64,000 bases of DNA from Clostridium fessum (lineage in GTDB: Bacteria > Bacillota > Clostridia > Lachnospirales > Lachnospiraceae), in assembly GCF_003024715.1 (NCBI RefSeq), contig NZ_PYLO01000004.1, positions 186,001-250,000 on the forward strand, given 5' to 3'. Position 1 is the first letter of the stretch. Each line of letters begins with the position of its first letter. Under the pieces are notes generated by a model. It saw nothing but the letters and a program-made list of their open reading frames with translations, did not search any database and was not told where the DNA came from. The translations under genes and the position numbers were made by a program. Shown piece by piece: positions 19,187-27,208 of this stretch.

Positions 19187-19279
19187 AATTAATGCACTCT
19201 CCTTTTACTTTTTGAAATAATTTTCTCGAAATCCTAACTGCATTACCAGGTCATTATACTTCGGATATAGAAAAGTATC
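19031..19279 (-). repeat. Leader/signal-peptide repeat, copy B
   Basis: Inverted relative to copy A. On the minus strand: -35 position CCGATA (19281-19276), 17 bp, TATAAT (19258-19253), then the common leader and signal-peptide codons. The homology with copy C extends past the -35 box to GGGAGGTG (19280-19287), which at copy C is the ribosome-binding site of a divergent ATPase remnant. Confidence 0.85.
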
Positions 19280-19318
19280 GGGAGGTGGGATTTGTCGATT
19301 TTTCGTTTCTTTTTTTCG

Positions 19319-19347
19319 TTGACTTTTCTTTCTTTCCCAAATACAAT
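19319..19347 (+). promoter_or_regulatory. Promoter of the AlbA-type regulator
   Basis: TTGACT (19319-19324), 17 bp, TACAAT (19342-19347). The expected start of transcription falls at the first units of the AAAG tract, so the tract would be transcribed as the 5' leader. Confidence 0.6.
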
Positions 19348-19348
19348 A

Positions 19349-19408
<60 letters not shown>

Positions 19409-19425
19409 GTGAAAAGGTGAATAGT

Positions 19426-20754
19426 ATGCTTTCGTTTGAGAATCAAGAGGTGGAATTTAAGCAAGAATATGTACCTGAGATTCGAAAAGAAGTAATTGCC
19501 TTTGCAAATGCTTCTGGAGGTACTATTTTGATTGGTGTTAGAAAAGATGGAGCAATTATTGGCGTAGATGATCCAGATGCAATCATGCTTCAGGTTGCAG
19601 GTTCTTTAAAAGATTCTATCGCACCTGATATTATGCCTTTTGTCAATATAAAAACTGTGGAAATTGACGGAAAAACGGTCGTTGAAATTAATATTGCAAC
19701 AGGAACGAATCGTCCATATTATATTCGGGAAAAAGGTCTAAAGCCCAGTGGTGTATATGTTCGAAAAGGAAGTTCTTCACAACCCATGACAGATGAGGGC
19801 ATCCGGGAAATGATCATTCAAAGCGGCAGATGTTCCTATGAAACAAGCCGAAGCATGAATCAGGATTTGACATTTGAGTATTTTGAAAATGAGATGCACA
19901 AACGAAAAATTGCGTTTGGAAGATCACAGATGCAAACATTAAAACTGATAGGTGATGATCATTTATACACAAATCTTGCATTGCTATTATCGGATCAATG
20001 TGAAGTAACAACAAAAGTGGCTCTTTTTCAAGGAACAGATAAAGCGGTTTTCAGAGATAGAAAGGAATTTTCTGGTTCTATTTTAAAACAATTGGAAGAC
20101 GTTTATCAGTTTATTGATTTAAACAATAAAACGCAAGCCAGTTTTTCGGGTTTAATCCGTATTGATAAAAAAGATTACCCAGAAGAGGCAATCAGAGAAT
20201 CTCTTTTAAATAGTATTGTTCATCGAGATTATTCGTTTAGCGGAAGTAATCTTATAAATATTTATGACGATCGTATAGAAATTGTCTCATTGGGAGGATT
20301 GGTTTCTGGACTGGAATTAAATTCTATTTTTCTGGGTGTATCGCAGCCAAGGAATCCTAATTTAGCAGCTATTTTTTATCGCATGATGTTAATAGAAAGT
20401 TATGGTACAGGAATTGGAAAAATTCAACGAGCCTATGGAGATAACGAAAAAAAGCCTTTTTTTGAAACAGCAAAAGGTGTTTTCCGTGTTACACTTCCAA
20501 ATAGAAACGAAGGAATACAAAAGCTGTCAAAACCAAGGAAACGTCTGGTAGCAGTTTACCGACAGCCGCTATCTTCTGAAAAAGCTGAAATTCTCTCATA
20601 TGTAGCAGAGCATAAAAAAATAACAAGAAAAGAAACCGAAGCGCTTTTAAATATAGGTACAACAAAAGCGTATAGGATCTTAAAGGAATTATCCAGTGCC
20701 GGAAAATTGCATATAAATGGTTCTGGAAAAAATGTTTATTATACAGGAGAGTAA
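19426..20754 (+). CDS. AlbA_2 (Schlafen-type) domain ATP-binding regulator
   Basis: About 442 residues: an N-terminal AlbA_2/Schlafen domain (EVEFKQEY ... IAFANASGGTILIGVRKDG), a middle HATPase_c_4-type domain (EAIRESLLNSIVHRDYSFSG, then SYGTGIGKIQRAYGDN) and a C-terminal winged helix (ITRKETEALLNIGTTKAYRILKEL). Such proteins are annotated as putative transcription regulators; targets are unknown. The start is placed at ATG 19426 after AAAAGGTG. An in-frame GTG at 19285 would put the AAAG tract inside the protein as KKER repeats, but lacks a proper leader because the promoter lies downstream of it. It sits between inverted leader copies B and C, so its position fits a role in controlling those genes (inference). 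Confidence 0.82.
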   Translation: MLSFENQEVEFKQEYVPEIRKEVIAFANASGGTILIGVRKDGAIIGVDDPDAIMLQVAGSLKDSIAPDIMPFVNIKTVEIDGKTVVEINIATGTNRPYYIREKGLKPSGVYVRKGSSSQPMTDEGIREMIIQSGRCSYETSRSMNQDLTFEYFENEMHKRKIAFGRSQMQTLKLIGDDHLYTNLALLLSDQCEVTTKVALFQGTDKAVFRDRKEFSGSILKQLEDVYQFIDLNNKTQASFSGLIRIDKKDYPEEAIRESLLNSIVHRDYSFSGSNLINIYDDRIEIVSLGGLVSGLELNSIFLGVSQPRNPNLAAIFYRMMLIESYGTGIGKIQRAYGDNEKKPFFETAKGVFRVTLPNRNEGIQKLSKPRKRLVAVYRQPLSSEKAEILSYVAEHKKITRKETEALLNIGTTKAYRILKELSSAGKLHINGSGKNVYYTGE

Positions 20755-20755
20755 G

Positions 20756-20832
20756 CGATTAGCTAAATCAGAACTTAAACGTGCAAACTGGAAGCTCGGA
20801 TTCCGATTCAGCTTTGCTGACCTGAAAAGATG
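20756..20832 (+). pseudogene. Possible antitoxin C-terminal remnant
   Basis: A short open stretch without its own start encodes LAKSELKRANWKLGFRFSFA and ends ADLKR-stop, the stop overlapping the toxin ATG as ATGA. The overlap is the layout expected of an antitoxin gene before a YafQ toxin. The family itself is not recognised. Confidence 0.3.
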
Positions 20833-21050
20833 AAAGAAACCAAATATACCGTTAAATACACGACCGGTTTCAAAAAAGACTACAAACGAGCCATAAAGCG
20901 TGGCATGAAGATCGAGCTGCTGGAGCAGGTCGTAGCATTGCTGGCAATGGGCGAGCCGCTGCCGGATAAGAACCGCGACCATGACCTGTCCGGCGATTGG
21001 GCAGGTCATCGGGAATGTCATATTCTCCCGACTGGCTGCTTGTGGATGGT
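20830..21050 (+). pseudogene. Truncated YafQ/RelE-type toxin gene
   Basis: MKETKYTVKYTTGFKKDYKRAIKRG followed by LLAMGEPLPDKNRDHDLSGDWAGHRECHI is typical of YafQ-type mRNA interferases. After HRECHI the reading frame slips: the expected PDWLLV continues only in the +1 frame, and the sequence then runs into unrelated DNA (the antisense of a recombinase fragment). The C-terminal catalytic part is therefore missing and the gene is dead. Confidence 0.6.
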
Positions 21051-21221
21051 GTTTGTCAGCGTGTCAAAATTCTCATACTTGTCAATCAAGGCTATAAATT
21101 TCTCTGCTGATTTCTGGCTCTGCTCGTAGCCGGTAACAGCCTTTTCCAGTTCCGCGATCTCAATCTCAAGTTCGTCTTGAAACAAAAATGCTCTAAGTGA
21201 TTTCTTCACTAACCATGACAA
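21040..21221 (-). pseudogene. Fragment of a large serine recombinase (DUF4368 end)
   Basis: The minus-strand reading gives ELEIEIAELEKAVTGYEQSQ and then KSAEKFIALIDKYENFDTLT, which resembles the C-terminal region of Tn-type serine recombinases found on Clostridial mobile elements. Both ends are cut off; the toxin remnant abuts it near 21045. It is a relic of an integrated element. Confidence 0.5.
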
Positions 21222-21251
21222 ATATCATGATTAAGAAGTCACTTAGAGCAT
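21188..21251. repeat. 64-bp near-perfect palindrome
   Basis: Outer arms ATGCTCTAAGTGA (21188-21200) and TCACTTAGAGCAT (21239-21251) are perfect, and the inner part continues with TCTT / AAGA and ATGA / TCAT pairs. It has no T-tract, so it is not a typical terminator; it may be a small palindromic mobile element or a relic of an element end. Confidence 0.7.
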
Positions 21252-21275
21252 ATATCACTTCTTGTTTATCTGTCT

Positions 21276-21563
21276 TTATTTTTCTTTTGGCTGCACGCAG
21301 CGGCTGAATCCCCGCTCGCTTACATAAAGTACGGCTGCGGCCGGAATTGCTGTTACGCAGACAACCAGCAGGTTAAAAATCCATTTAAAATTGGTAATGA
21401 AGTGCAGGCTCTGCGGAACTGTGATTTTATCATATAAAAATGCCAGAATCTGTGGATCTCTGGTTAAAGTAAATGCTAAAAATGCCACTCCGATTCCCAG
21501 CACAATCGCCATGCCAAAAAGGATTCCCCAGACACTCCAGGTTGTTTTTGTATTAGCTGTCAT
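21276..21563 (-). CDS. Small two-pass membrane protein
   Basis: 95 residues with two membrane segments (about 10-31, VWGILFGMAIVLGIGVAFLA, and about 60-83, WIFNLLVVCVTAIPAAAVLY). A good ribosome-binding site, AAGGAGG, lies 9 bases before ATG 21563. The family is not recognised. It sits alone between mobile-element remnants. Confidence 0.65.
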   Translation of the reverse strand: MTANTKTTWSVWGILFGMAIVLGIGVAFLAFTLTRDPQILAFLYDKITVPQSLHFITNFKWIFNLLVVCVTAIPAAAVLYVSERGFSRCVQPKEK

Positions 21564-21665
21564 ACTCGATTGCCTCCTTAAAATTGATGGCTTTAGTGTA
21601 ACGCAAAGATGTGTTCCTTTTGTGAAGAATACATAAAATTTCTGGTTATCTTTGTAAAAAGTATT

Positions 21666-21986
21666 TTATATACAAAAAGCAGCATACAGAGGCACGATTT
21701 TCTTGTTTTCATCAAATACAATTAATGTTGTTTCGCGGACAATCGTCTGACTGGATATATGAGAAAGAATCGGAACCAAGTATTCAGGACTAATGTCTTC
21801 ATCAAATGTCTGCTTAAGCTTTGGATTTGTATCAAAATTAAAGTAAACAGTATTTTCGTAATGGGTACGTCCAAATTCGAGAACAGAATAGGTTTTGCCT
21901 ACCTGTCTGGCCCCCTGCAATATCAATGGTTTGCGATGTTTACTGTTTTTCCAGTATTCTAAAAATATTGTAATTTTTCGATACAT
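21666..21986 (-). pseudogene. Truncated AAA_14/DUF4143-type ATPase gene
   Basis: Starts at the ATG at 21986 with GGGAGGTG before it. MYRKITIFLEYWKNSKHRKP then LILQGARQVGKTYSVLEFG (P-loop) is typical of the N-terminus of the 400-residue AAA_14/DUF4143 ATPases. After TTLIVFDE, where the family continues with the Walker B region, the sequence breaks off and ends at 21666. Only about 107 residues remain. The gene faces away from repeat-protein copy C and shares its compact promoter region. Confidence 0.7.
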
Positions 21987-21999
21987 GAAAACACCTCCC

Positions 22000-22249
22000 G
22001 ATACTTTTCCATATCCGAAGTATAATGACCTGGTAATGCAGTTAGGATTTCGAGAAAAATATTTCAAAAAGTAAAAAGGAGAGTGCATTAATTATGAGAA
22101 AGCAGACTAAATTAGTTGCAGTACTTTCTGCAGCAGCTTTACTCGCTATGGGTGCTTCCATGACTTCTTTCGCAGCTGGTTGGCAGAAAGATGACGCTGG
22201 TGTTTGGCACTACTATGATAGCGATGATGAGATGGTAACAGGCGAGTGG
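22000..22249 (+). repeat. Leader/signal-peptide repeat, copy C
   Basis: CCGATA (21998-22003), 17 bp, TATAAT (22021-22026), then the same leader and N-terminal codons as copies A and B. It is directly oriented to A and inverted to B and D. Confidence 0.85.
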
Positions 22250-22752
22250 AAAAAAGATGGCGGTAAATGGTTCCACCTCGATGATGAGGGAGATATGGAG
22301 ACCAACACATGGGTAGACGATGACTACTATGTAGGCGAAGATGGCGCTATGCTGACAAACGCTTGGAAGTATACTATGTCTGATGATGATCAGGATGATC
22401 CGGATTCCGATGGTAAGCATTGGTACTATTTCAACAACAAGGGTAAAAAAGTTGCTGATCAGGATAAGAAGATCAATGGTAAGACATACCTTTTCAACGA
22501 AGATGGTGAGATGCTGTATGGTTGGCAGGATTGGCAAGGAGCTATTTACTACTTCGGTGAAGAGATGGATGGCGCAAGAACAGAGAATAAGTGGCTGTGG
22601 CTTGAGAAATCCGGTATGTTAGATACTGATGAGGATGTACAGAAAACAGTTCCTGGTTGCAGTGAAAATGACATCTGTGATGACGAAGGTTGGTACTGGT
22701 TCAATGCTTCCGGTAAGATGTACAAAGACGCCGCTAAGAAGAAAATCAACGG
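22094..22752 (+). pseudogene. Cell-wall-binding repeat protein C, cut by an IS110 fragment
   Basis: The first 219 codons match proteins A and B (signal peptide, GWQKDDAGVWHYYDSDDEMV and so on, up to KDAAKKKING). At about 22752 the sequence passes abruptly into the reverse strand of an IS110 transposase gene; the open frame continues to 22945 only by chance. The 3' half (about 300 codons with the rest of the repeats) is absent. If expressed, it would make a shortened secreted repeat protein. Confidence 0.8.
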
Positions 22753-23733
22753 AAATCCTGCAAGTTTCTGCAGTTCCTTCGGATTGTTGAAGCGGCTGAT
22801 ATCACCTACTTCTGCAAGGAATCCTGACACTGTCCTGATTCCCACACCTTTGATCTCTAACAGCTTTTCAGCCATCGGAATCTTTCTTATCAGTTCTTCA
22901 ATTAGAACCATAACTTCCTGTAGACGCGTATTTCTGGATTCATAGTCCTCCAGAAGCATTCGAATTTCCATTCTTGCAGACACCGCACCTTCTTTGCTTC
23001 CAACGCTGTGCTCAGCAGCTTCTATCAGGGTCTTCGCCCTCGCCTTTCCAACTGCTCTTAACTTCTCATCACGCCAGATTTGGTTCACTCCATCGATACC
23101 TAACGTCAGGATATCTTCAGGGAGTGGTGCTGCTTTAAGGATTAGCATTCCGCTCTTGGCATCCGGCTTTCCGTATACCGTCTTATATTCAGGAAAATAT
23201 ATATTGAACCAACGACTGATTCTGTTTTGAATTCTTGTAAGTTCCGCCTGTAACTGGAATCTTATGTTTGATGCTGTTCTAAGATCAGCATAAACACCAT
23301 CCGGCAGATATGGGATCATGTAACGTCCCTCCCTAACTAATCCTGCTATAACTTTCGGATCCTTACGGTCGTTTTTAGTCGGATTATTGTCGTCGAGTTC
23401 TTTTGATTTTTTCACATGGTGAGGATTTACAAGCACCGGTTTCATTTCATTATCCTGTAGAAACTTTCCAAGATTGAACCAGTAATGCCCTGTCGGTTCC
23501 ATACCTGGAACCACCTTATCCTTCTCATGTCTTTCTTTGAGGTTCAGGATCCATTCCTTAAATGTCACAAATCCAGCCTCTGTATTGCTAAACTTAAATG
23601 GCTTCTTCGAATACTCGATTCCTCTGTAATCAAAAGCTCTGGCATAGTGCATTTCACTTCCGACATCAATTCCGAGTACCAAAGTTTTTTCTGTAATAGC
23701 TTCAATTTTTGCGTTCTGTGTGTTAGACTTCAT
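22752..23733 (-). pseudogene. IS110-family transposase, 3' end missing
   Basis: Starts at the ATG at 23733 with GAGAGGT before it. The N-terminal DEDD RuvC-like domain is intact (LGIDVGSEMHYARAFD, GMEPTGHYWF, NDRKDPKVIAGL), and the transposase_20 region begins with IKGVGIRTVSGFLAEVGDIS. The gene breaks at LQKLAGF (about 22752), where the remaining 80-100 residues with the conserved Ser region should follow; instead the frame reads antisense of repeat gene C. The element is therefore inactive. Its upstream end (23734-23845) is the place where IS110-type elements may encode a bridge RNA, but only about 110 bp remain. Confidence 0.8.
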
Positions 23734-23845
23734 TGTAGATACCTCTCTGTATAATAAGATTTTTACTAACCTGCCAGTCAGTAGTCTTATTGTACTCTGA
23801 GGTATTTTCAATTTTCAACGTCTACGCTTTTTATTATACAGGAAG
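23734..23845 (-). mobile_element. Non-coding left end of the IS110 element
   Basis: Sequence between the transposase start and leader copy D. The junction at 23845/23846 falls exactly inside the ribosome-binding site of leader D (AAAGGAG, then the IS), showing where the element entered a fourth repeat-protein gene. Confidence 0.6.
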
Positions 23846-23928
23846 CTCCTTTTACTTTTTGAAATAATTTTCTCGAAATCCTAACTGCATTACCAGGTCA
23901 TTATACTTCGGATATGGAAAAGTATCGC
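23846..23928 (-). repeat. Orphan leader repeat, copy D
   Basis: On the minus strand: GCGATA (23928-23923), 17 bp, TATAAT (23905-23900), common leader up to AAAAGGAG. It has no signal-peptide codons; the IS110 element follows instead. It is most like copy B (both have GAAAATTATTTC). It could still transcribe into the transposase remnant. Confidence 0.8.
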
Positions 23929-23954
23929 AAGTTGCAAAAAAAGGGAGAGATAAT

Positions 23955-24087
23955 GTTACTGTTCACAGGTAGGCACTTTTGGAACCGAAAGTGCCGTAAG
24001 AAAACGTGGTGGCAGCAGGAATTTGCCGTATTTAAATGCGAAGCCACGGCAAATTCCGTTACTGGGCACGTATGCGTGAACAGTAAC
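23955..24087. repeat. MITE-like dispersed repeat, full copy 1
   Basis: 133 bp with perfect 12-bp terminal inverted repeats GTTACTGTTCAC / GTGAACAGTAAC. Inside are two more stems, GGCACTTT / AAAGTGCC and GGAATTTGCCGT / ACGGCAAATTCC, and an end stem GTTACTG / CAGTAAC. It has no coding capacity. An opposite-oriented copy lies at 56469 and partial copies at 54132, 39409, 25953 and 11570. Confidence 0.85.
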
Positions 24088-24198
24088 GAGATAATAGGGG
24101 AAATTTAAGATTTCCTTCCTTGCTATCCACAAAACGAAATGCTATACTGATACAAGCCGTTTCTCTGGTTTTACGAATAAGAAAAGGAGAAGAATGTG

Positions 24199-25854
24199 AT
24201 GGAACAGACAGAGATTGCAAGAGAGCAGGGAGCTCCGACTGCATCCATTTTGGCAGAGCAGGCATGGGAGGGAAAAGTCCGAAAGGTTTTTTCATGGATT
24301 GTGTCGGTGTATCTGTGTGTGGTGTTTGGGGCATTTCCGCTATATTTCCATAATTATTATTATGATATTCTGGTATCGAAATATCAGTTTTACTGGCTCA
24401 GCACGGTTGCGATGCTGGCGTCATGCCTGATCGCAGCGATAGTATTTGCGTGCATGGACTTAAAGCGGTTTGGCGGGGCGCATGTGCGGCGCTTTTTGGG
24501 CGCGTTTCGACTGACTGAATTAAAAAAGCAGCCATTTGCCTATAAGGCGCTGGCAGTTTTCTGGGCGCTGGCACTGATATCGACGGTGCTGTCGGACTAT
24601 GTGTATGAGTCGTTCTGGGGAAATGAGGGACGATTCAGCGGATTATTCTTGATTACGCTGTATGTGCTGGGAACGATTGTGATCAGCAAGTATGGTCGGA
24701 TGAGAAAATGGTACCTGGATGTGTTTTTGGCATCGTCCGTTCTGGTCTGTCTGTTTGGAATCACAGATTATTTCCAGATGGATTTATTGGGATGGAAAAA
24801 GGGCGTGAGCAATGAACAGGGAAACCTGTTTGTATCTACATTGGGAAATATTAACACATATACGGCGTTTGTGGCGCTTACGATGGCGGTTGCCTGCGGC
24901 TGTTTTGTAAGTGAGAGAAAAGTGGGACGCCGTATCTGGTATTATCTGGTTTCGGCGCTGGCCTTTTTTGCATTGATTACCGGACAGAGTGATAATGCAT
25001 ATTTATCACTTGGAATGCTGTTTGCGGTGATGCCGCTGTTTTTATTTACGACATGGCGGGGCATCGCAGATTATGGTATTCTGGCGGCTACGTTTATGAC
25101 CGTGATCAAGGTAGTAGATACGGTCAATAAAGTATATGCCGATCAGGTCATCGGTCTGGGCGGTGTGTTTGGCGTGTTGGTGCGCTATCGTTATCTGGAG
25201 GGAGTCGTCGTTTTATTCTGGATTCTGGCGGGGATTCTCTGTGTTTGGAAACGGAAGATGGAACAGACGAATCCAGAGAGCAAACCGGGACGATGGATTT
25301 GGCGTGGCTGGTGTGCCGTTTTGATTCTTGGATGCCTGGCAGTGGCATTTGTCCTCTATGATGCAAATCTGGGAGGACATGCGGAATGGTACAGCGCGTT
25401 GTCCCAGTATCTTGTTTTTGATGATGACTGGGGGACGAACCGAGGATATTGCTGGAGAATTGGCTGGCAGTCCTATCGCGAGCTGCCGTTCCTGCATCAG
25501 TTGTTTGGTTTTGGACCAGACACATATGGAATTCTGACTTGGGATTTCAGGCAGGATGCGCTGGATCGGTATGGAGTTTTCTATGAGAGCGCCCACAACG
25601 AATATTTGCAGTACCTTGTTACAATGGGACCGCTTGCGCTTGCATCCTATCTTGCGTTTCTGGGCGGCGCCTGCGTGCGGATGTGCAGAAAATGGAAAGA
25701 GTGCGCCTGGATCCTGGCGCCTGTTCTGGCGGTGCTCTGCTATGGAGCACAGGCAGTTGTTAATATCAACCTCCCGATCGCGACGCCGATTATGTGGGCG
25801 ATGCTGGCGATTGGGCTTGCACTCACAAGAGAGGAAGCAGAACAGGCAGAATAG
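24199..25854 (+). CDS. O-antigen ligase/polymerase-like membrane protein
   Basis: About 551 residues with ten to twelve predicted membrane segments and a large outer loop before the last segments, containing DDDWGTNRGYCWRIGWQSYRELPFLHQLFGFGPDTY and HNEYLQYLVTMG; this is the layout of the Wzy_C / O-antigen ligase family. (Described loop lies at about residues 415-475.) Such proteins polymerise or transfer lipid-linked glycans on the outer face of the membrane. The start is ATG 24199, with AAGGAGA 8 bases before; a GTG directly precedes it. It stands alone, with no glycosyltransferase gene in direct contact, but the polysaccharide operon begins 8 kb further on. A teichoic-acid or wall-glycan role is possible. 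Confidence 0.75.
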   Translation: MEQTEIAREQGAPTASILAEQAWEGKVRKVFSWIVSVYLCVVFGAFPLYFHNYYYDILVSKYQFYWLSTVAMLASCLIAAIVFACMDLKRFGGAHVRRFLGAFRLTELKKQPFAYKALAVFWALALISTVLSDYVYESFWGNEGRFSGLFLITLYVLGTIVISKYGRMRKWYLDVFLASSVLVCLFGITDYFQMDLLGWKKGVSNEQGNLFVSTLGNINTYTAFVALTMAVACGCFVSERKVGRRIWYYLVSALAFFALITGQSDNAYLSLGMLFAVMPLFLFTTWRGIADYGILAATFMTVIKVVDTVNKVYADQVIGLGGVFGVLVRYRYLEGVVVLFWILAGILCVWKRKMEQTNPESKPGRWIWRGWCAVLILGCLAVAFVLYDANLGGHAEWYSALSQYLVFDDDWGTNRGYCWRIGWQSYRELPFLHQLFGFGPDTYGILTWDFRQDALDRYGVFYESAHNEYLQYLVTMGPLALASYLAFLGGACVRMCRKWKECAWILAPVLAVLCYGAQAVVNINLPIATPIMWAMLAIGLALTREEAEQAE

Positions 25855-26134
25855 CTCAAATAGACAGAATGGATTAAATAGACAGCAAATCCGGGCAGAT
25901 TCGTCGGAAAAGCCGAAATGACGAACTTTGTCGATTGAGAATTTAAAGTAATGTGTGAACAGTAACTGAGCGATGCTCCGTGTCGAAATTTGCGATCGAT
26001 AGACTCTTTTATTTTTCTTAAAATCGGTTTATAAATAATATGAAACGAAAAAACGATAGGATCGCCTGGCAGAGCTGCGTTATGCAGTGTGGTCATCTGA
26101 ATGGAAGAACAGGCAGTCAAAAGGAGGAGAGTTT
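25855..26134. other. Intergenic region with a repeat-end fragment
   Basis: No gene seen. GTGTGAACAGTAAC at 25953-25966 matches the end of the dispersed repeat. A ribosome-binding site for the next small gene ends the stretch. Confidence 0.45.
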
Positions 26135-26290
26135 ATGGATGAAGCTAAAAAATTGGTCGTTTTGGAACAGGAAAATGAAGAATTAAAGCGTGAGCTTAAG
26201 GAGTTATTTAAAACTCTGGATCAGATGAATCAAAGCTTAAACCGGATGATTGACCACTACATACTCTGTAAGACGGAGAAGGCGGGATAA
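26135..26290 (+). CDS. Small coiled-coil protein
   Basis: 51 residues starting at ATG 26135 after a strong AAGGAGGA. The heptad-rich sequence (LEQENEELKRELKELFKTLDQM) predicts a single coiled coil. There is no membrane segment or known domain. The heptad pattern resembles the C-terminal coiled coil of the converging zinc-ribbon protein at 26454, so the two may interact (inference). A terminator follows at 26391. Confidence 0.6.
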   Translation: MDEAKKLVVLEQENEELKRELKELFKTLDQMNQSLNRMIDHYILCKTEKAG

Positions 26291-26390
26291 GCGGAGAAAC
26301 TGGATAAGATGGGAGAGAAGAGGCTCATTTATACCAGATGGAGCAAGTGAACAATCAAATCAAAAATTAAATACTAAATCGAATATCAAA

Positions 26391-26446
26391 GCCGCATGAT
26401 TCAGAAGGTATGTTATTAAACCAGAATGAATCATGCGGCATTTTTT
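26391..26446 (+). terminator. Intrinsic terminator
   Basis: Perfect 13-bp stem GCCGCATGATTCA / TGAATCATGCGGC with T6 tail; it separates two converging small genes. Confidence 0.85.
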
Positions 26447-26453
26447 ATGTACT

Positions 26454-26984
26454 CTATGTAATATGCAGTTGGCGCGTCAATTTCCAGATTAAATCATGCA
26501 TCCAGGAGATCGTCTGCTCCAGCTGCTCGTTTTTCTCTCTTAGCGCCAATACTTCCTGATAGAGAGTTTCCTTGTCGGAATCTTTTGAGATATCCGGATG
26601 GAGATTCGAGGAAGTGGAAGATGATTTTGTTTTACCCGGTGCTGCAGAATGATCTGTCATCAATTTGGTGTTATCAGGTGCTGCATTTTGATCCGACGAT
26701 TTTGCATCATCCGGTGATTTGCTCCGGCCGGATGGCTTTGTCTGCCCTGGTGCCTTAGCCTTGTTCGCCTGTTTGGCTTTAGAATCCAAAGGGCTTGCCG
26801 CATTAATCATGTGTCTGGAAATCAGGATCTGCCGTTGTGGATAGTCTAAGTCCATGAAATCCTGATACGGAATGGGAAGAGGAGTCATGGCGATTGAGCA
26901 ATGCGGACACACCGCATTGGCAACGAGCTGAAAGAATCCATAATGTCCACAGTTTGGACAGCAATAAACATTTAAACCACGCAT
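26454..26984 (-). CDS. Zinc-ribbon protein with coiled-coil C-terminus
   Basis: 176 residues. The N-terminal zinc ribbon has CCPNCGHYGFF and VCPHC (two CxxC pairs). The middle (65-135) is a low-complexity linker rich in Lys, Ser, Pro and Asp with repeated KSxD-type units. The C-terminus (ETLYQEVLALREKNEQLEQT) forms a coiled coil. The ribosome-binding site CGGAGGCAAC precedes ATG 26984. No family recognised; zinc ribbon plus coiled coil suggests a nucleic-acid or protein adaptor in the cytosol. Confidence 0.7.
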   Translation of the reverse strand: MRGLNVYCCPNCGHYGFFQLVANAVCPHCSIAMTPLPIPYQDFMDLDYPQRQILISRHMINAASPLDSKAKQANKAKAPGQTKPSGRSKSPDDAKSSDQNAAPDNTKLMTDHSAAPGKTKSSSTSSNLHPDISKDSDKETLYQEVLALREKNEQLEQTISWMHDLIWKLTRQLHIT

Positions 26985-27147
26985 AGAGTTGCCTCCGTAG
27001 AAGTAAGAGTTGAGTCATTGGGAGAAAAATGAAAACATCCCCTTTATTATAATACGTTTTAATCGGGAACATTATAACTGGTTTTTAGAAAAAAATTTAA
27101 AAATTTCCAAAAAAATTTTTAAAACGATAAAAAAAGACATCTTTCAG

Positions 27148-27187
27148 AAAAAATACCGCGGTGTCACAAAAGTGTCCTGCGGTATTT
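27148..27187 (-). terminator. Terminator of repeat-protein gene E
   Basis: On the minus strand: AAATACCGC..GGACAC / GTGACACCGCGGTATT with T6 tail. Confidence 0.75.
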
Positions 27188-27208
27188 GAACGGATGCAAT
27201 ATTATATT

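Noticed and set aside
21666-22088. Longer start (22088) for the AAA_14 fragment
   Set aside because: The extra 34 codons are the antisense of leader copy C; ATG 21986 has GGGAGGTG at the right distance.
22549-22751. C-terminal 68 codons of the minus-strand IS110 frame
   Set aside because: This stretch is the antisense of repeat gene C and encodes no transposase motif; the open frame is accidental.
22753-22945. Extension of repeat protein C to 283 residues
   Set aside because: After 22752 the codons are the antisense of the IS110 gene and have no repeat pattern.
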